The notes under the pieces: generated by a model
Told to the model about the DNA's origin: nothing
Database searches by the model: none
What the model saw: the letters and a program-made list of their open reading frames with translations, nothing else
Assembly (NCBI GenBank): GCA_020186115.1
Contig: WSYJ01000184.1
Span: forward strand, 346,001-410,000
DNA: 64,000 nucleotides
Direction of reading: 5' to 3'
From: Histomonas meleagridis
Lineage: Eukaryota; Parabasalia; Tritrichomonadida; Dientamoebidae
Position numbers and translations under genes: made by a program
In this document: positions 11,712 to 21,873 of the stretch, in pieces
Position numbering within the stretch: position 1 is the stretch's first letter
How the letters are laid out: each line of letters begins with the position of its first letter

Positions 11712-13283
11712 ATGTCTGGATTTTTTGGAATGTTCGATTCAACTCCAAAATTGGATAATGTATCATTTAAGTATGACCCAAACAAACAAAAGCAAAAGCC
11801 ACAACAACCACAGTATCCTTGTTTCTCTCAAATCCATTTATTTCAATTTGATCAATCTACAAACTCAAATAAATCTATTGGTAATGCAATTTTCCTTATT
11901 CGTCCACTTGCTAACCAAGGGTATCAAATTTTTGTATATCAAAACCAAAATCCCATCATTAATCTTCAAGTAAGTACATCAATAAAATGGACTATTCGTA
12001 ATAAAGTATATGGATATCTTACTGATACGCAAGGAGTTCAATGGACAATCCAATTTCCAGATCCTCCCTCTGCAGCTCGTGCCTCATTAACTTTAGCATC
12101 GATTCTTTCACCAATTGAAGGTAATAAAGTTTCCACTTTTGACATTCTTCAAGGCACTGGTACTCCACTTAACAATGGTGACAAGGTCAATGTTTCATAT
12201 ATTGGTTTTGTTTGTAATCAATTACCATTTACGGGAAACCAATTTGATTCCAATGACAAATTTGAGTTTACAATTGGTTCCGAATCGATAATAAAAGGTT
12301 ATTCACTTGGCTCTGCTGGTCTTCGTGTAGGCGGCACACGCGCCATTTTGATTCCTCCCGAGTTCGGCTATGGAAATAAGTCCATTCCCAATCGCATTCC
12401 ATCCAACTCCACCCTTGGCTTCATCCTCACTGTTAACTCTGCTGTATTTGCAGCACGTTCAGCACCAGCACCAACGCCAACAGCTTCACCACAACCACAG
12501 CCACAACAGCCAGTAAACTCCACGCTTGAGAAAGTAATGAAAACAGGAGTTGCAATACCAACAGCACAGCGTAACTTGCCGCAGCAACAACAGCAACAAC
12601 CAGTTCAGCCACAGCAGCAGATGCAACAAGAACAATTCGATGAAATCGAAACACATGAAACTACGATTTTGCCAACGATTGATGAGAACGACGTCCTCCA
12701 ACGTATGGATCAACTCACTGAGATGATCCGCGCCAAATTTGATTCATTAATTACTGAAGCGCCTGTTTCAATGAAACCCGGCGACGTCGTGTTTGAGGTG
12801 CAGTCATTAGCCGCGCAGATAGAAGATAAAGAAAGGCAATTACGTGAGCAACAACAAGTTATCGATGAGTTACAACGTACGAAGCAAAGTTCAAAGCTTA
12901 AAGAAGAACTTGACATGGCACAAGCTGAGCTTAGGTCATTACGTTCTGTTCTAAGAGGCGGAAGAGACTTAAGACATGAGAACGAAGAGTTGAGAAGCGA
13001 GTTAAGGAACTTAAAGGAAACGAAACTTGTGGAACTTGAAAGAAATATCGCAGACTTAAGGGCGCAATTAGCGGATGCAAAAGGTATATCACAAGCAGCA
13101 GCTGCAACAAAAACAAAAGAATTGTTCTTCGCTTTCATGGGAAATGCTATCGAAAAAATACAGAGCAGATTCGAGGGGAGAGGTGTGGTGCAGGCAAGCG
13201 AAGTGGCGAATAGTATTTATGATATCTTCCATGTGTGCTCTAATGAAATATTCAAACAGATCGAAGAAAATGGAATTCTGTAA
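11712..13283 (+). CDS. FKBP15-like peptidyl-prolyl isomerase with coiled coil
   Basis: The 523-residue product has the architecture of FKBP15/WAFL: an N-terminal region with a WH1/EVH1-like look (~35-132), an FKBP-type prolyl isomerase domain (~140-245; GDKVNVSYIG, IKGYSLGSAGLRVGGTR, IPPEFGYG), a Q/P-rich linker, and a long coiled coil (~355-480, rich in E, R, L and Q). Animal FKBP15 acts in early-endosome and actin-linked transport, so a vesicle/actin role is inferred here. The frame extends to a TTG at 11700; ATG 11712 (MSGFFGMFD) is the credible start. The stop is TGTAAATC, with TAAA overlapping the stop as in trichomonad poly(A) signals. Confidence 0.85.
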   Translation: MSGFFGMFDSTPKLDNVSFKYDPNKQKQKPQQPQYPCFSQIHLFQFDQSTNSNKSIGNAIFLIRPLANQGYQIFVYQNQNPIINLQVSTSIKWTIRNKVYGYLTDTQGVQWTIQFPDPPSAARASLTLASILSPIEGNKVSTFDILQGTGTPLNNGDKVNVSYIGFVCNQLPFTGNQFDSNDKFEFTIGSESIIKGYSLGSAGLRVGGTRAILIPPEFGYGNKSIPNRIPSNSTLGFILTVNSAVFAARSAPAPTPTASPQPQPQQPVNSTLEKVMKTGVAIPTAQRNLPQQQQQQPVQPQQQMQQEQFDEIETHETTILPTIDENDVLQRMDQLTEMIRAKFDSLITEAPVSMKPGDVVFEVQSLAAQIEDKERQLREQQQVIDELQRTKQSSKLKEELDMAQAELRSLRSVLRGGRDLRHENEELRSELRNLKETKLVELERNIADLRAQLADAKGISQAAAATKTKELFFAFMGNAIEKIQSRFEGRGVVQASEVANSIYDIFHVCSNEIFKQIEENGIL

Positions 13284-13397
13284 ATCTTATTTTAAGTTAA
13301 AAAATAGTATTTTATTCAAAGCTAAAGCTCATAGTCAATGGTTATAATGCCGATGTTACTTGTAATGAAATTCCAAATCTTTACGTTAACGTTTTCT

Positions 13398-13407
13398 GGG
13401 GTGCTCC
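13398..13407 (+). promoter_or_regulatory. GGGG-type upstream element
   Basis: GGGGTGCTCC, 41 bp upstream of the nucleoplasmin-like gene start. It is one of six similar elements found upstream of genes in this window (see findings). Confidence 0.3.
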
Positions 13408-13447
13408 TTGTGAGGATTTGAGGACGTTTAATTAACGATAGAAAGAA

Positions 13448-13807
13448 ATGTTAGATAAAAACCTGATGGAAAGTTCTTTTTTTGGGCTTGTGTTGAACCC
13501 TGGGTTTGAATACAAGACAGTTGTTAAAGAGGATCTGATTGTTACACGCGCTGTTATTTCTCCTGACGCACAACCAAGTCAAACTGCTCGATTACTAATG
13601 AAAGTTGATGGAAGAAGAGTTCCATTATGTCATCTCGATAGTACGAACACTACAACGTGTCCCATCCATGTATATTTATTTCCTGGTATGGAATGTATTT
13701 TTATTGTTGCTGGAGATTGTCCTATTCACATCACAGGTTTCAACAAAATAAGAGACCAATCTATTATAACCCCATCTATTGATGATTCGTCAAGCGATGA
13801 AGATTAA
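13448..13807 (+). CDS. Nucleoplasmin-like (NPL) domain protein
   Basis: Small 119-residue protein resembling the nucleoplasmin-like domain of FKBP39/Fpr4 and HD2-type proteins. It opens with the typical FFGLVLNPGFEYKTVVKEDL block (compare FWG..VKPG...) followed by alternating beta strands, and ends in an acidic tail (DDSSSDED). NPL proteins form pentamers and chaperone histones in the nucleus. Unlike the fungal and insect FKBPs there is no isomerase domain, although an FKBP gene lies just upstream by coincidence or ancestral linkage. A paralogue is at 59409. Confidence 0.7.
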   Translation: MLDKNLMESSFFGLVLNPGFEYKTVVKEDLIVTRAVISPDAQPSQTARLLMKVDGRRVPLCHLDSTNTTTCPIHVYLFPGMECIFIVAGDCPIHITGFNKIRDQSIITPSIDDSSSDED

Positions 13808-13949
13808 TCTTTATGCTTAATAATGAGAAAATTTCTATAAGCTTTTAGAAATTCATTTAATTGAAACAAAAAAGCTTTGATTTAAGTTGATGTTTAATAA
13901 CATTTTTTTTTAAATTAAATAAATTAACAGTTTATTAATTACATTTTTT

Positions 13950-14762
13950 TTAAGGTTCTTCTTCAAAAACAGTTGGTGAAATTTGCATCGATTCATGATA
14001 GTAAAAATAAGAAACAAAAATTACAATAACTAAAAGCATTGCAACTACAAAGAGTGTAACCATCCAAAACTTTTGACTTGAATGATTACATTTTTCAAAA
14101 TATGAATTATCTGTTAATTTTGCGTTGTTTTCATTTAATCTGAAAACATTTCCTATGTTACATGAAATTTGATTAATTTTATCTCTTGCAATAGTGTAAT
14201 CAAAACTTGCAGTGATCTTATCTGAACAATTAGTTAACTTAATCAAAAATGGTGAAACAAATGTAGCTTTTGTAATTGAATTTGCTTGAAATAATGTCGA
14301 TTTCAAAATTTCATCTGATTTTCGATTACCTATATAATATTCTATGGATCCATTACTTGGTAATTTAAATGATGCCCTTAAAAAATAGGAGACTCCATCA
14401 AATTGTGGAATAATACAAATTGAATCATAACTTGTAGAATTAATATTAAAATCTAATTTAACAACAGATTCAAAGTCAATTGTTATTTGCTTAATATAAG
14501 AATTGGAGCAAAGATTTTTAGGAACAGGTTGAATTTTGATTATAATTGTTTCAGCTGAAGAAAATGGTGAAATAACAGAATCCCTATCTAGGTAGAAATA
14601 TCCTGGTGGAATATCTTGAGCTATTCCATTATTTTTTATTAAATATGAATGATCTGAATAAATAAAAATTGAATTTTTTGAAGAATTAAAATTATATGGT
14701 GCTTTAGTTGTAATTGAAATTGTTTTCGAGCAATTATAAGCACCAAAGAATATAAATAACAT
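13950..14762 (-). CDS. Single-pass type I membrane protein, unknown
   Basis: Unrecognised 270-residue protein. It starts with a short hydrophobic stretch (MLFIFFGAYNC) that may be a signal peptide, followed by a ~215-residue beta-rich ectodomain with about eight Cys and several N-glycosylation sequons, one transmembrane helix (~232-254, FWMVTLFVVAMLLVIVIFVS) and a short acidic cytoplasmic tail ending EEEP. The stop overlaps TAAA. It is divergent from eIF2B epsilon, with 92 bp between start codons. A surface or endomembrane location is inferred from topology only. Confidence 0.75.
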   Translation of the reverse strand: MLFIFFGAYNCSKTISITTKAPYNFNSSKNSIFIYSDHSYLIKNNGIAQDIPPGYFYLDRDSVISPFSSAETIIIKIQPVPKNLCSNSYIKQITIDFESVVKLDFNINSTSYDSICIIPQFDGVSYFLRASFKLPSNGSIEYYIGNRKSDEILKSTLFQANSITKATFVSPFLIKLTNCSDKITASFDYTIARDKINQISCNIGNVFRLNENNAKLTDNSYFEKCNHSSQKFWMVTLFVVAMLLVIVIFVSYFYYHESMQISPTVFEEEP

Positions 14763-14854
14763 CTTTTAAATCTGTATCACGAGAAAGAGGATACGTTAAA
14801 GTTCAAACCAGCCATCGCATGTGTCAAAACCGCTTTTGAGAACCAAAAATTATT
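14763..14854. promoter_or_regulatory. Short divergent promoter region
   Basis: 92 bp separate the start codons of the membrane protein (minus) and eIF2B epsilon (plus). It contains AAACCGCTTTT near 14826, similar to the AACCGTT-type elements elsewhere. Both promoters must lie here or overlap the coding regions. Confidence 0.5.
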
Positions 14855-16996
14855 ATGCCTTCTAAACATAGAGGTCAACACAAAACAAACACTGAAGCTG
14901 ACCAATATCAAGAGAAGCAAAAGAATATTACAGTTGGTTTTGTTTTATGTCATCCAATGGAATGTTCATTATCGCCAGTTACAAATGAATTACCACCTTG
15001 TCTTTTCCCAGTTTGTAATTCACCTGTTTTACTTTTCACATTAAACTGGCTTAATGTTAATGGCATTGAAAAAATATACATTGTTTGTGATTCACGTCAT
15101 GTTTCAAGCATAAATGCAGTTGTAGAACAATGTAGGAAACGTTTACTTATGGATTCGATTGATGTCCTTCATACAAAAGACAAAATTTATACAATAGGTG
15201 ATGCAATGCGTTGGATAGATTCATGGAATCAAAATTCAAATGCATTCAAAAACTGTGTTATCGTTCAAGGAAATCTTATTACAAATGTACCATTAGCACC
15301 TATTATCGCTGAACATAAGAAACGTGTTGAATCAGCCACGGTCAAAGATTATGAACCAGTTCTTACCACAGTTTTTACGCAATCCTCCACTGATGGTTAT
15401 ACTGTTGTTGTTAATGATCATAATATGATACTTCATGTCCAATCTCCACCAATTTTGCCAGTATCAATATCTGCGCCTGGTCTCAAAATAGATCCACATT
15501 TCTTCAAAACCTCACAATCCATTCATGTAAAGACGTGTTGTACAGACAGTAAGATTTATATATGTACTAATCAATTATTAGCCAATTTTAAAGATTCATT
15601 TGATTGGCATAATGTCATTACTGATTGTATTCCCTCAATGAATCGTTCGATAGAGCTTTTAAATCATGCAACATATTCCTCCTTTGCCACCAATTGTTTT
15701 TCCGCATGTATTGATGATTTACCATCATACATAAATGCGACATTAGCAGTTGTCCGCCGATGGATATATCCCGTGACAGTTGAGATGAACTTCTTTAGTC
15801 CATATGAAGCAGTTTCCTTAAGTTACGAAACATTCGACGACGATGACGATGTCAGCACATCAAACAGCAAATCAAACGAAGTCACGTCGTATCATTTATG
15901 TCGCGATTTAGTTTATTTACATGACAATGTTTTTCCATCATTAACTTCCAAGATTGGGCATTCTGTTGTTATAGGGAGTGACACGCAAATCTGTGACAAT
16001 TGTATCATTCGTAATTCGACTATTGGTAGTGATTGTTATATTGGGAAAGGCTCCATAGTAGAGAATTGTATTATTTGGGATCATGTCCGTATTGAAGATG
16101 GAGCGCATGTATCGAATTCATTAATTGCAAGCGGATGTAATATCTCTCCCAACATTAATGTTTCGTTTGGATGTATATTATCATTTGAATCGCATGTTGA
16201 TATTGATATACCACCATGTCGAAGATTAACGATATTATGTTCACAAGAAGAAGAAGATGGCGAAGGCTTTGGGTTTGTCGAACGTGCGCCACAATGGCTT
16301 AAGGATTATGTCAACGACAAAGAGCCACTTGATATTCCAGAAGAGTCATATACATACGAATTCATACCGATTGCAGATCATGAGTTACCATTATTACGTA
16401 TGTGGTTACAAATTGATCCAGAAACATTTCCAATTGATGAGGATGAAATCATATTACATAATAATATTAATGATAACTTAAATAATGATGAAGAAGAAAA
16501 TACTGACGATGAGTTAACTGATGATGATGAGTTCGTACAATTAAACAAAGACTTCCAAGAAGATGCTGCAAGTTTGTTGAAGTCAATACTGAACGTTGAT
16601 GGTAATATTGACGTCGATCAATTAAGATCAGAGTTTGTGTCATTGAAGAATTCTAAATATGCTGAACATATCGATTGCGCAGTCGCTTTGATGTTGGCGA
16701 TATTGGACCATTGGGGTATGAAGGAATTAATGGAAGGAATCGATCTTTTGGGAAACATATTGAAGTCGTTCCTAAATGACATCGGTGAACAACAGGACTT
16801 CTTGTTCTGGTGGCAGAGTTATTGCGCAAAGTTGCTGCAGCAAAATGGAAGGGAAATGTTCATCGGTGGATTGAAGTGCTTGGTGAATAGAGGCATCATC
16901 TCGTACGAGGCTTTGGATAGATGGGGCGACGAACAGGACGACTGTAACGATCAACAAAAGGAACTGTATGATGTCTACACTGAAACTGATATTTGA
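14855..16996 (+). CDS. EIF2B5: Translation initiation factor eIF2B subunit epsilon
   Basis: Catalytic subunit of the eIF2B complex, which exchanges GDP for GTP on eIF2 during translation initiation. Order of domains: nucleotidyl-transferase-like domain (~28-330; LPPCLFPVCNSPVLLFTLNW), left-handed beta-helix of hexapeptides (~365-445; IGSDTQICDNCIIRNSTIG), acidic linker, and a C-terminal W2/HEAT domain (~545-713) with aromatic and acidic residues near the end (FLFWWQSYC). The length of 713 residues matches yeast Gcd6 and human epsilon (712-721). ATG 14855 is the first in frame. Confidence 0.92.
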   Translation: MPSKHRGQHKTNTEADQYQEKQKNITVGFVLCHPMECSLSPVTNELPPCLFPVCNSPVLLFTLNWLNVNGIEKIYIVCDSRHVSSINAVVEQCRKRLLMDSIDVLHTKDKIYTIGDAMRWIDSWNQNSNAFKNCVIVQGNLITNVPLAPIIAEHKKRVESATVKDYEPVLTTVFTQSSTDGYTVVVNDHNMILHVQSPPILPVSISAPGLKIDPHFFKTSQSIHVKTCCTDSKIYICTNQLLANFKDSFDWHNVITDCIPSMNRSIELLNHATYSSFATNCFSACIDDLPSYINATLAVVRRWIYPVTVEMNFFSPYEAVSLSYETFDDDDDVSTSNSKSNEVTSYHLCRDLVYLHDNVFPSLTSKIGHSVVIGSDTQICDNCIIRNSTIGSDCYIGKGSIVENCIIWDHVRIEDGAHVSNSLIASGCNISPNINVSFGCILSFESHVDIDIPPCRRLTILCSQEEEDGEGFGFVERAPQWLKDYVNDKEPLDIPEESYTYEFIPIADHELPLLRMWLQIDPETFPIDEDEIILHNNINDNLNNDEEENTDDELTDDDEFVQLNKDFQEDAASLLKSILNVDGNIDVDQLRSEFVSLKNSKYAEHIDCAVALMLAILDHWGMKELMEGIDLLGNILKSFLNDIGEQQDFLFWWQSYCAKLLQQNGREMFIGGLKCLVNRGIISYEALDRWGDEQDDCNDQQKELYDVYTETDI

Positions 16997-17486
16997 TTAT
17001 GAATAAAGTGTCAGCTATTGATGTAATATCAGAGAAAATATTGTCAACGTCCACATAAAAGTGACGAAATTGTGAAGAATAAATTTGAATTGTTTACGTA
17101 TTATAGGTGGTGCGATTGCATCAATTGATGAAAATGCGCGCAAAGATGAACTCAATGAATGAATGTTAGAATTGGTTTAATGTTTGAATAAAGTAAACGT
17201 TATGTCAAAAGTGGATGTTGTGTCACAAACACTGTTAATGTATCGCTTTCAGATACTATTGATTCGTGCCAAAAGCTAGGTTCAACATAATGAAGAGATT
17301 ATGAACGTAACCCCAATACCAAAATATTTTGTATGACCAAATCTAATGTTTAACAACGATCGTTTGCAAAATATGGGGCAGCCCTAAAAGTGTTTTTGCA
17401 ACCATTTTTTCATTAGTTTATAAAATTTTTGGTCACTCCACAAACAAAATAAATCATTGAAAAAATCTATTCGATCACATTTATAA
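16997..17486. other. Intergenic, no gene seen
   Basis: 490 bp between eIF2B epsilon and the TBC gene. No long frame or RNA gene was recognised. The only notable site is GGGGCAGCCCTAAAA at 17375-17389, one of the GGGG-type upstream elements. Confidence 0.5.
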
Positions 17487-18524
17487 ATGGAATTCAAGAT
17501 TCCGGACGAAATGCAGATTGTTGATGGCATTTGCCAACTAAACTGTGAAATATTCGATTACAATGATGTTAGGTCTTTTCTTATAACGAATACCTTAGAT
17601 AAAAAAGTTGTTGATCGATTTATTTCGTGGCTTGTTGCACTTCGTATTATTCCTCAATCACGACGACACTGGGGACCACATTTATACAAAATGGTAACAC
17701 AATATTACGAACGGGTTAACCATTATTTCAAAAAGAATCCTGAAGATCCATTATTAACAATCCCACTTAATGCTGAAAATGCTATACGTCCTGACATTGA
17801 AAGTTCTCTTCCATGGTTCAATAAAATCTGCAAAGAAGTTGGACTTTCTGACGGCAAAATTTCCAATGCAAAATTACGAATTTCAAGAATATACTCCTTA
17901 GTTGTTCATGAAACTACAAACTTTTCCTATGCCCAAGGTCTTCAAGTCTACGGGATGGTCTTTCTTATGATTAGTAGTTCATTTTCTGTTCATGCCAAAT
18001 TGTCGATTGATTTTGCCGAAGCAGTTTCCTTTTATCTCACTCGCGCCATTGTACAACTTGTTCCTGCATTGCGTATGTTAGACAATAAGCAAAAATTTGT
18101 TAATCATGTCAGCTCGATAGATCAAATTATCCTTAACACATCACCCGAAAACTTCACATATCTTCAGCAGCATGGCTCAGGATCATTTGCGTTTTGTTTG
18201 CAGTACGAAATAAGTCTTTTTGCGCTTCAGCATTCTGCACTTGCAGTAATGAGTATTTGGGATCAAATATTCGGACGAATGAGTCAAATCTCAGAGATAA
18301 TACAATGCTTCACAGCCGCACATGTAATGCAAGTGAAGTTCAAAGAAGGAATTAATGATATCGGTGATTACATGGTGAAATATTCGCAATGGGATTACAT
18401 GAAACTGGTCGATGACGCCGTGAGAATGCTACAGCATAGAAGAAGCTGCAAAGAAGAGTTTTGTCTGTACTTCTGTCCAAAGCTGCAAAAATATCATGGG
18501 TACGAAGCTAGAAATGATTTTTAA
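17487..18524 (+). CDS. TBC-domain (Rab-GAP-like) protein, arginine finger replaced
   Basis: A 345-residue protein that is almost entirely a TBC domain, the module that stimulates GTP hydrolysis by Rab GTPases. Motif A is RRHWGPHLY; motif B is IRPDIESSLPWF, where IxxDxxR is expected; motif C is FSYAQGLQVYGMVFL with the YxQ glutamine finger. Asp of motif B and Gln of motif C are present, but the catalytic Arg position of motif B is Ser, so it may be a non-catalytic Rab binder or use another Arg. The C-terminal half has the helical pattern of TBC repeats (WDQIFG). Confidence 0.82.
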   Translation: MEFKIPDEMQIVDGICQLNCEIFDYNDVRSFLITNTLDKKVVDRFISWLVALRIIPQSRRHWGPHLYKMVTQYYERVNHYFKKNPEDPLLTIPLNAENAIRPDIESSLPWFNKICKEVGLSDGKISNAKLRISRIYSLVVHETTNFSYAQGLQVYGMVFLMISSSFSVHAKLSIDFAEAVSFYLTRAIVQLVPALRMLDNKQKFVNHVSSIDQIILNTSPENFTYLQQHGSGSFAFCLQYEISLFALQHSALAVMSIWDQIFGRMSQISEIIQCFTAAHVMQVKFKEGINDIGDYMVKYSQWDYMKLVDDAVRMLQHRRSCKEEFCLYFCPKLQKYHGYEARNDF

Positions 18525-18893
18525 TAATAAAATATCTCTTTAATAGAGTTCTTAGATAGGGACAAACCGTTGAACATGATGTTTGACATGCATTTTTGGC
18601 TGAAATTTTTCTTTGTAGGCGCCTTCTTTTCAAAATAGTGCTGAATTTATAAATTTTTTAATACTCAACAATAGTTTTTTTCTGCGAAGAACGATATTTT
18701 GATTTTGAAGTTTTCTAATCATAGGAATTTTAGAAATGGCATGAAATGAATCAAATTTTGAACACTTTTGATAATAGTCATAATGTTCGAGCTTGTTCCA
18801 AAAGAAAAATAAAACCACAAAAGGTTCATTAATGGGAGATAATTAAAGTATTTTTCTCACCTCCAAATAAACATCGAAAACTCATCATATTTC
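18525..18893. other. Intergenic, no convincing gene
   Basis: Between the TBC and HSP90 genes. A 62-codon minus frame (18630-18818) has low-complexity K/F/L composition and no recognisable family. The right end contains the first of two TCACCTCCAAAT-like repeats (18858 and 18899) upstream of HSP90. Confidence 0.4.
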
Positions 18894-19010
18894 GGGGCAC
18901 CTCCAAATTGTAAATAAAAGTGCTATTCAAATAATGCCACTTTTATAAGTAGCCGAACAAAATAATTCAATGTTGGCATAAGTGGCCTCATATCATTTCA
19001 CATTTTTTTT
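18894..19010 (+). promoter_or_regulatory. HSP90 promoter region
   Basis: Contains GGGGCACCTCCAAATT at 18894-18909 and, just before the start codon, TTTCACATTTTTTTTATG, where TCACA fits the trichomonad initiator consensus TCAYW. Transcription from this Inr would give a 5' leader of about 12 nt, typical for trichomonads. No TATA box is seen. Confidence 0.5.
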
Positions 19011-21149
19011 ATGAGTGAACAAGTTGAAAGCTTTGAATTTCAAGCAGAAATCAACCAATTGATGAGCCTCATCATCAATGCATTCTACACAAACAAAGAA
19101 ATCTTTTTACGTGAATTGATTTCAAACGCATCTGATGCTTGCGATAAAATCCGTTACGAATCCCTCAAGAACCCAGAACGCCTCGGTAATCAAAAGGAAC
19201 TTTTCATCAAGATTCTTCCAGACAAAGAAAACCGTGTTCTTTCAATCATTGATTCTGGTGTTGGTATGACCAAATCACACTTAATCAACAACCTTGGTAC
19301 AATCGCACGTTCTGGTACACGTCAATTCATGCAAGCCATTGAAGAAGGTGCTGATCTTTCCCTCATCGGTCAATTCGGTGTCGGTTTCTTCTCTGCCTTC
19401 CTTGTTGCTGACCGTGTAGTTGTTACATCACACCACACAGATGACGACCAATACATTTGGGAGTCAGAAGCAGGCCAAAACTTCACAATCAGACGTGATA
19501 CAACTGGTGAAGATCTCATCCGTGGTACACGTATTGACCTTTATCTTAAGGAAGATATGACTGAATTCCTTGAAGAAAAGCGTCTTAAGGAACTTATCAA
19601 GAAGCATTCCGAATTTATCGGATATCCAATTTATCTCTATGTTGAGAAGACAAAGGAAGAAGAAGTCACAGATGATGACGACGAAGGCGAAAAGAAGGTT
19701 GAAGAAGAAGGTGAAAAGAAAGATGAAGATAAGATTGAAGAAGTTGAAGATGAAAGCAAGAAATCCGAGAAAAAGAAGAAGAAGATCACCACAGTCGAAC
19801 ACGAATGGGAAGTTGTCAACAAGAACAAACCACTTTGGCTTCGTAACCCATCTGAAATCACCGATGATGAGTATGCCGAATTCTACAAATCCATCTCCAA
19901 TGACTGGGAGAAGCATCTTGCAGTCAAGCACTTCAAGACAGAAGGTGATGTTAACTTCACAGTTCTCTTATTTGTTCCACGTCGTGCACCATATGACTTA
20001 TTCGAGCCAAAGAAGAAGCTCAACAACATCAAATTATATGTACGCCGTGTCTTTGTTATGGATAACTGCGAAGACCTCATTCCAGAGTACCTTAACTTCC
20101 TCAAAGGTATTGTCGATTCTGATGACTTACCACTTAACATTTCACGTGAAACACTCCAACAGAACCGTATCATCAAGCTCATCAAGAAGAACATTGTAAA
20201 GCGTGCAATCGAATTATTCAACCAAATCGCAGAGAACAAAGAAGACTTCAAGATCTTCTACGAACAATTCTCCAAGAACATTAAACTCGGCATTCACGAA
20301 GACTCACAAAACCGCGCCAAGCTTGCCAAGTTATTACGCTTCAACTCAACACAATCACCAGAAGAACTCACGTCATTCGACGAATACATCGAAAGAATGA
20401 AAGAGAACCAAAAGGGCATCTATTGGATCTCAGGCGAATCCAAAGAAGCGGTCATGAACTCGCCAATGCTTGAGTACTTCAGACATAAGGGAATCGAAGT
20501 GTTATTCTTAACTGACCCAATCGATGAGTATTGCTTCCAACAATTACGTGAATACTCCGACCATAAGTTGATTTGCATCACAAAGGAAAACTGTGAAATC
20601 GATGAAACTGAAGAAGAAAAGGCCGAATTCGAAGAGTTGAAGAAGAAGTTCGAGCCAACATGCACAAAGATTAAGGAGATCATCGGCTCCGACTGCGAGA
20701 AAGTCGTCGTGTCAAAGCGCCTCGTCGTCACACCATGCGTAATCGTTACCGGCGAGTTCGGATGGACAGCAAACTTCCAAAGGCTTATGAACGCACAAGC
20801 GCTCAGAGATAACACAATGTCGTCGTACATGACACCGAAGAAGACATTGGAAATCAACGCAAAGCACCCAGTCATTGTGAAGTTGGCAAACCAATTGGAG
20901 AACGAATCAGAAGAAAAGGTCAAGGACATGCTGTCAATGCTTTGGGACACAGCCCTGTTGTCGTCGGGCTTCACGCTCGCTAACCCAGCAGGATTCAGCG
21001 CAAGAATCAATAGAATGGTCGCAGTGGCACTCGACGTCGCTGATCAACTCGAAGAATTACCACCAATCGTAGAACCAGAAGCCGAAAAGAAGGATGAAGG
21101 CGAATCAGCCGATGCTGCTGATGTTGATAAGTTTAATGATGTTGACTAA
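19011..21149 (+). CDS. HSP90: Cytosolic heat shock protein 90
   Basis: Molecular chaperone, 712 residues, the usual length of cytosolic HSP90. The N-terminal GHKL ATPase has E35, N39 and D42 ([15 protein letters not shown]), IDSGVGM (D81) and [12 protein letters not shown] highly charged linker (~215-260) precedes the middle domain with [12 protein letters not shown], then the C-terminal dimerisation domain. The tail ends DKFNDVD, not the canonical MEEVD that binds TPR co-chaperones, although the last two residues VD are kept. There is no signal peptide, so it is not the ER form. Codon use is visibly richer in C-ending codons than its neighbours, as expected for high expression. The stop overlaps TAAA. 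Confidence 0.97.
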   Translation: MSEQVESFEFQAEINQLMSLIINAFYTNKEIFLRELISNASDACDKIRYESLKNPERLGNQKELFIKILPDKENRVLSIIDSGVGMTKSHLINNLGTIARSGTRQFMQAIEEGADLSLIGQFGVGFFSAFLVADRVVVTSHHTDDDQYIWESEAGQNFTIRRDTTGEDLIRGTRIDLYLKEDMTEFLEEKRLKELIKKHSEFIGYPIYLYVEKTKEEEVTDDDDEGEKKVEEEGEKKDEDKIEEVEDESKKSEKKKKKITTVEHEWEVVNKNKPLWLRNPSEITDDEYAEFYKSISNDWEKHLAVKHFKTEGDVNFTVLLFVPRRAPYDLFEPKKKLNNIKLYVRRVFVMDNCEDLIPEYLNFLKGIVDSDDLPLNISRETLQQNRIIKLIKKNIVKRAIELFNQIAENKEDFKIFYEQFSKNIKLGIHEDSQNRAKLAKLLRFNSTQSPEELTSFDEYIERMKENQKGIYWISGESKEAVMNSPMLEYFRHKGIEVLFLTDPIDEYCFQQLREYSDHKLICITKENCEIDETEEEKAEFEELKKKFEPTCTKIKEIIGSDCEKVVVSKRLVVTPCVIVTGEFGWTANFQRLMNAQALRDNTMSSYMTPKKTLEINAKHPVIVKLANQLENESEEKVKDMLSMLWDTALLSSGFTLANPAGFSARINRMVAVALDVADQLEELPPIVEPEAEKKDEGESADAADVDKFNDVD

Positions 21150-21873
21150 ACAAAAAACAATTGAATAATTCTGTTTTATATAGGGTTGTAAAGTACTTAA
21201 ATTTATTAACTGGCTTATTAAAAAGTGACTATGGTGTTAATAGAATTTTGTGGTGACCGTTTGAACTGAATCGTCATATCATTTTTTAATAATATTCGAT
21301 TTTATTTAAAAAATATTTGGCGTATAGAAAAGCTTAAGCCCACAAAATTTTCATTCTTAAGCCCAAGACAAAGATTTCCAGAAAATTAGTAACAAACTAA
21401 GTCAAATTACTCATTGATTTTTTGACTTTGGAAGCAAAATTTTAAAATTGTCAAAATATAATCCGATAGAGACTTTTTGTAAATGTTCGACCAAGTATCA
21501 ATTGTAAATTTCGACATTCACATCACTTTTGCCTTTAAATTTCACAATAAATTTTCGCCTTATTGGATAAAGATATAAAAAAATATTTATAATATTAATA
21601 AAATACATATGTTACATTTTTTGTTATGGCTATTTCAATGCCAATATTTATGCATATCTAACTTTATAACTGATTAAATCTGTTAAATTTTTTAATTTTA
21701 TTTTTCAATTCAGCGTCTATAACTTCAAAATATATCTGCTAGGTATTATAGACACACTATTATTTTTTAAAAATAACAAGGAATGAGTTCTATGATAAGT
21801 TTTCTTTTTTTTCATTTGCCACTTTTTATTCAAAAAGTGACGTAAACCTTCGTAAATTAAAAATCATTTTTTA
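21150..21873. other. Intergenic, no gene seen
   Basis: 724 bp of AT-rich DNA between HSP90 and the start of the mobile-element region. No long frame, RNA gene or repeat was recognised. An AAAAGTGACG site occurs at 21834-21843. Confidence 0.5.

Noticed and set aside
12433-13138. Minus-strand frames within the FKBP15-like gene
   Set aside because: Shadows of the Q-rich linker and coiled coil.
18630-18818. 62-codon minus frame between TBC and HSP90
   Set aside because: Low-complexity K/F/L sequence with no family resemblance.
19464-20251. Long frames antisense or out of frame inside HSP90 (minus 19464-19931, plus 19570-20199, minus 19883-20251)
   Set aside because: Shadows of the HSP90 gene created by its codon bias.
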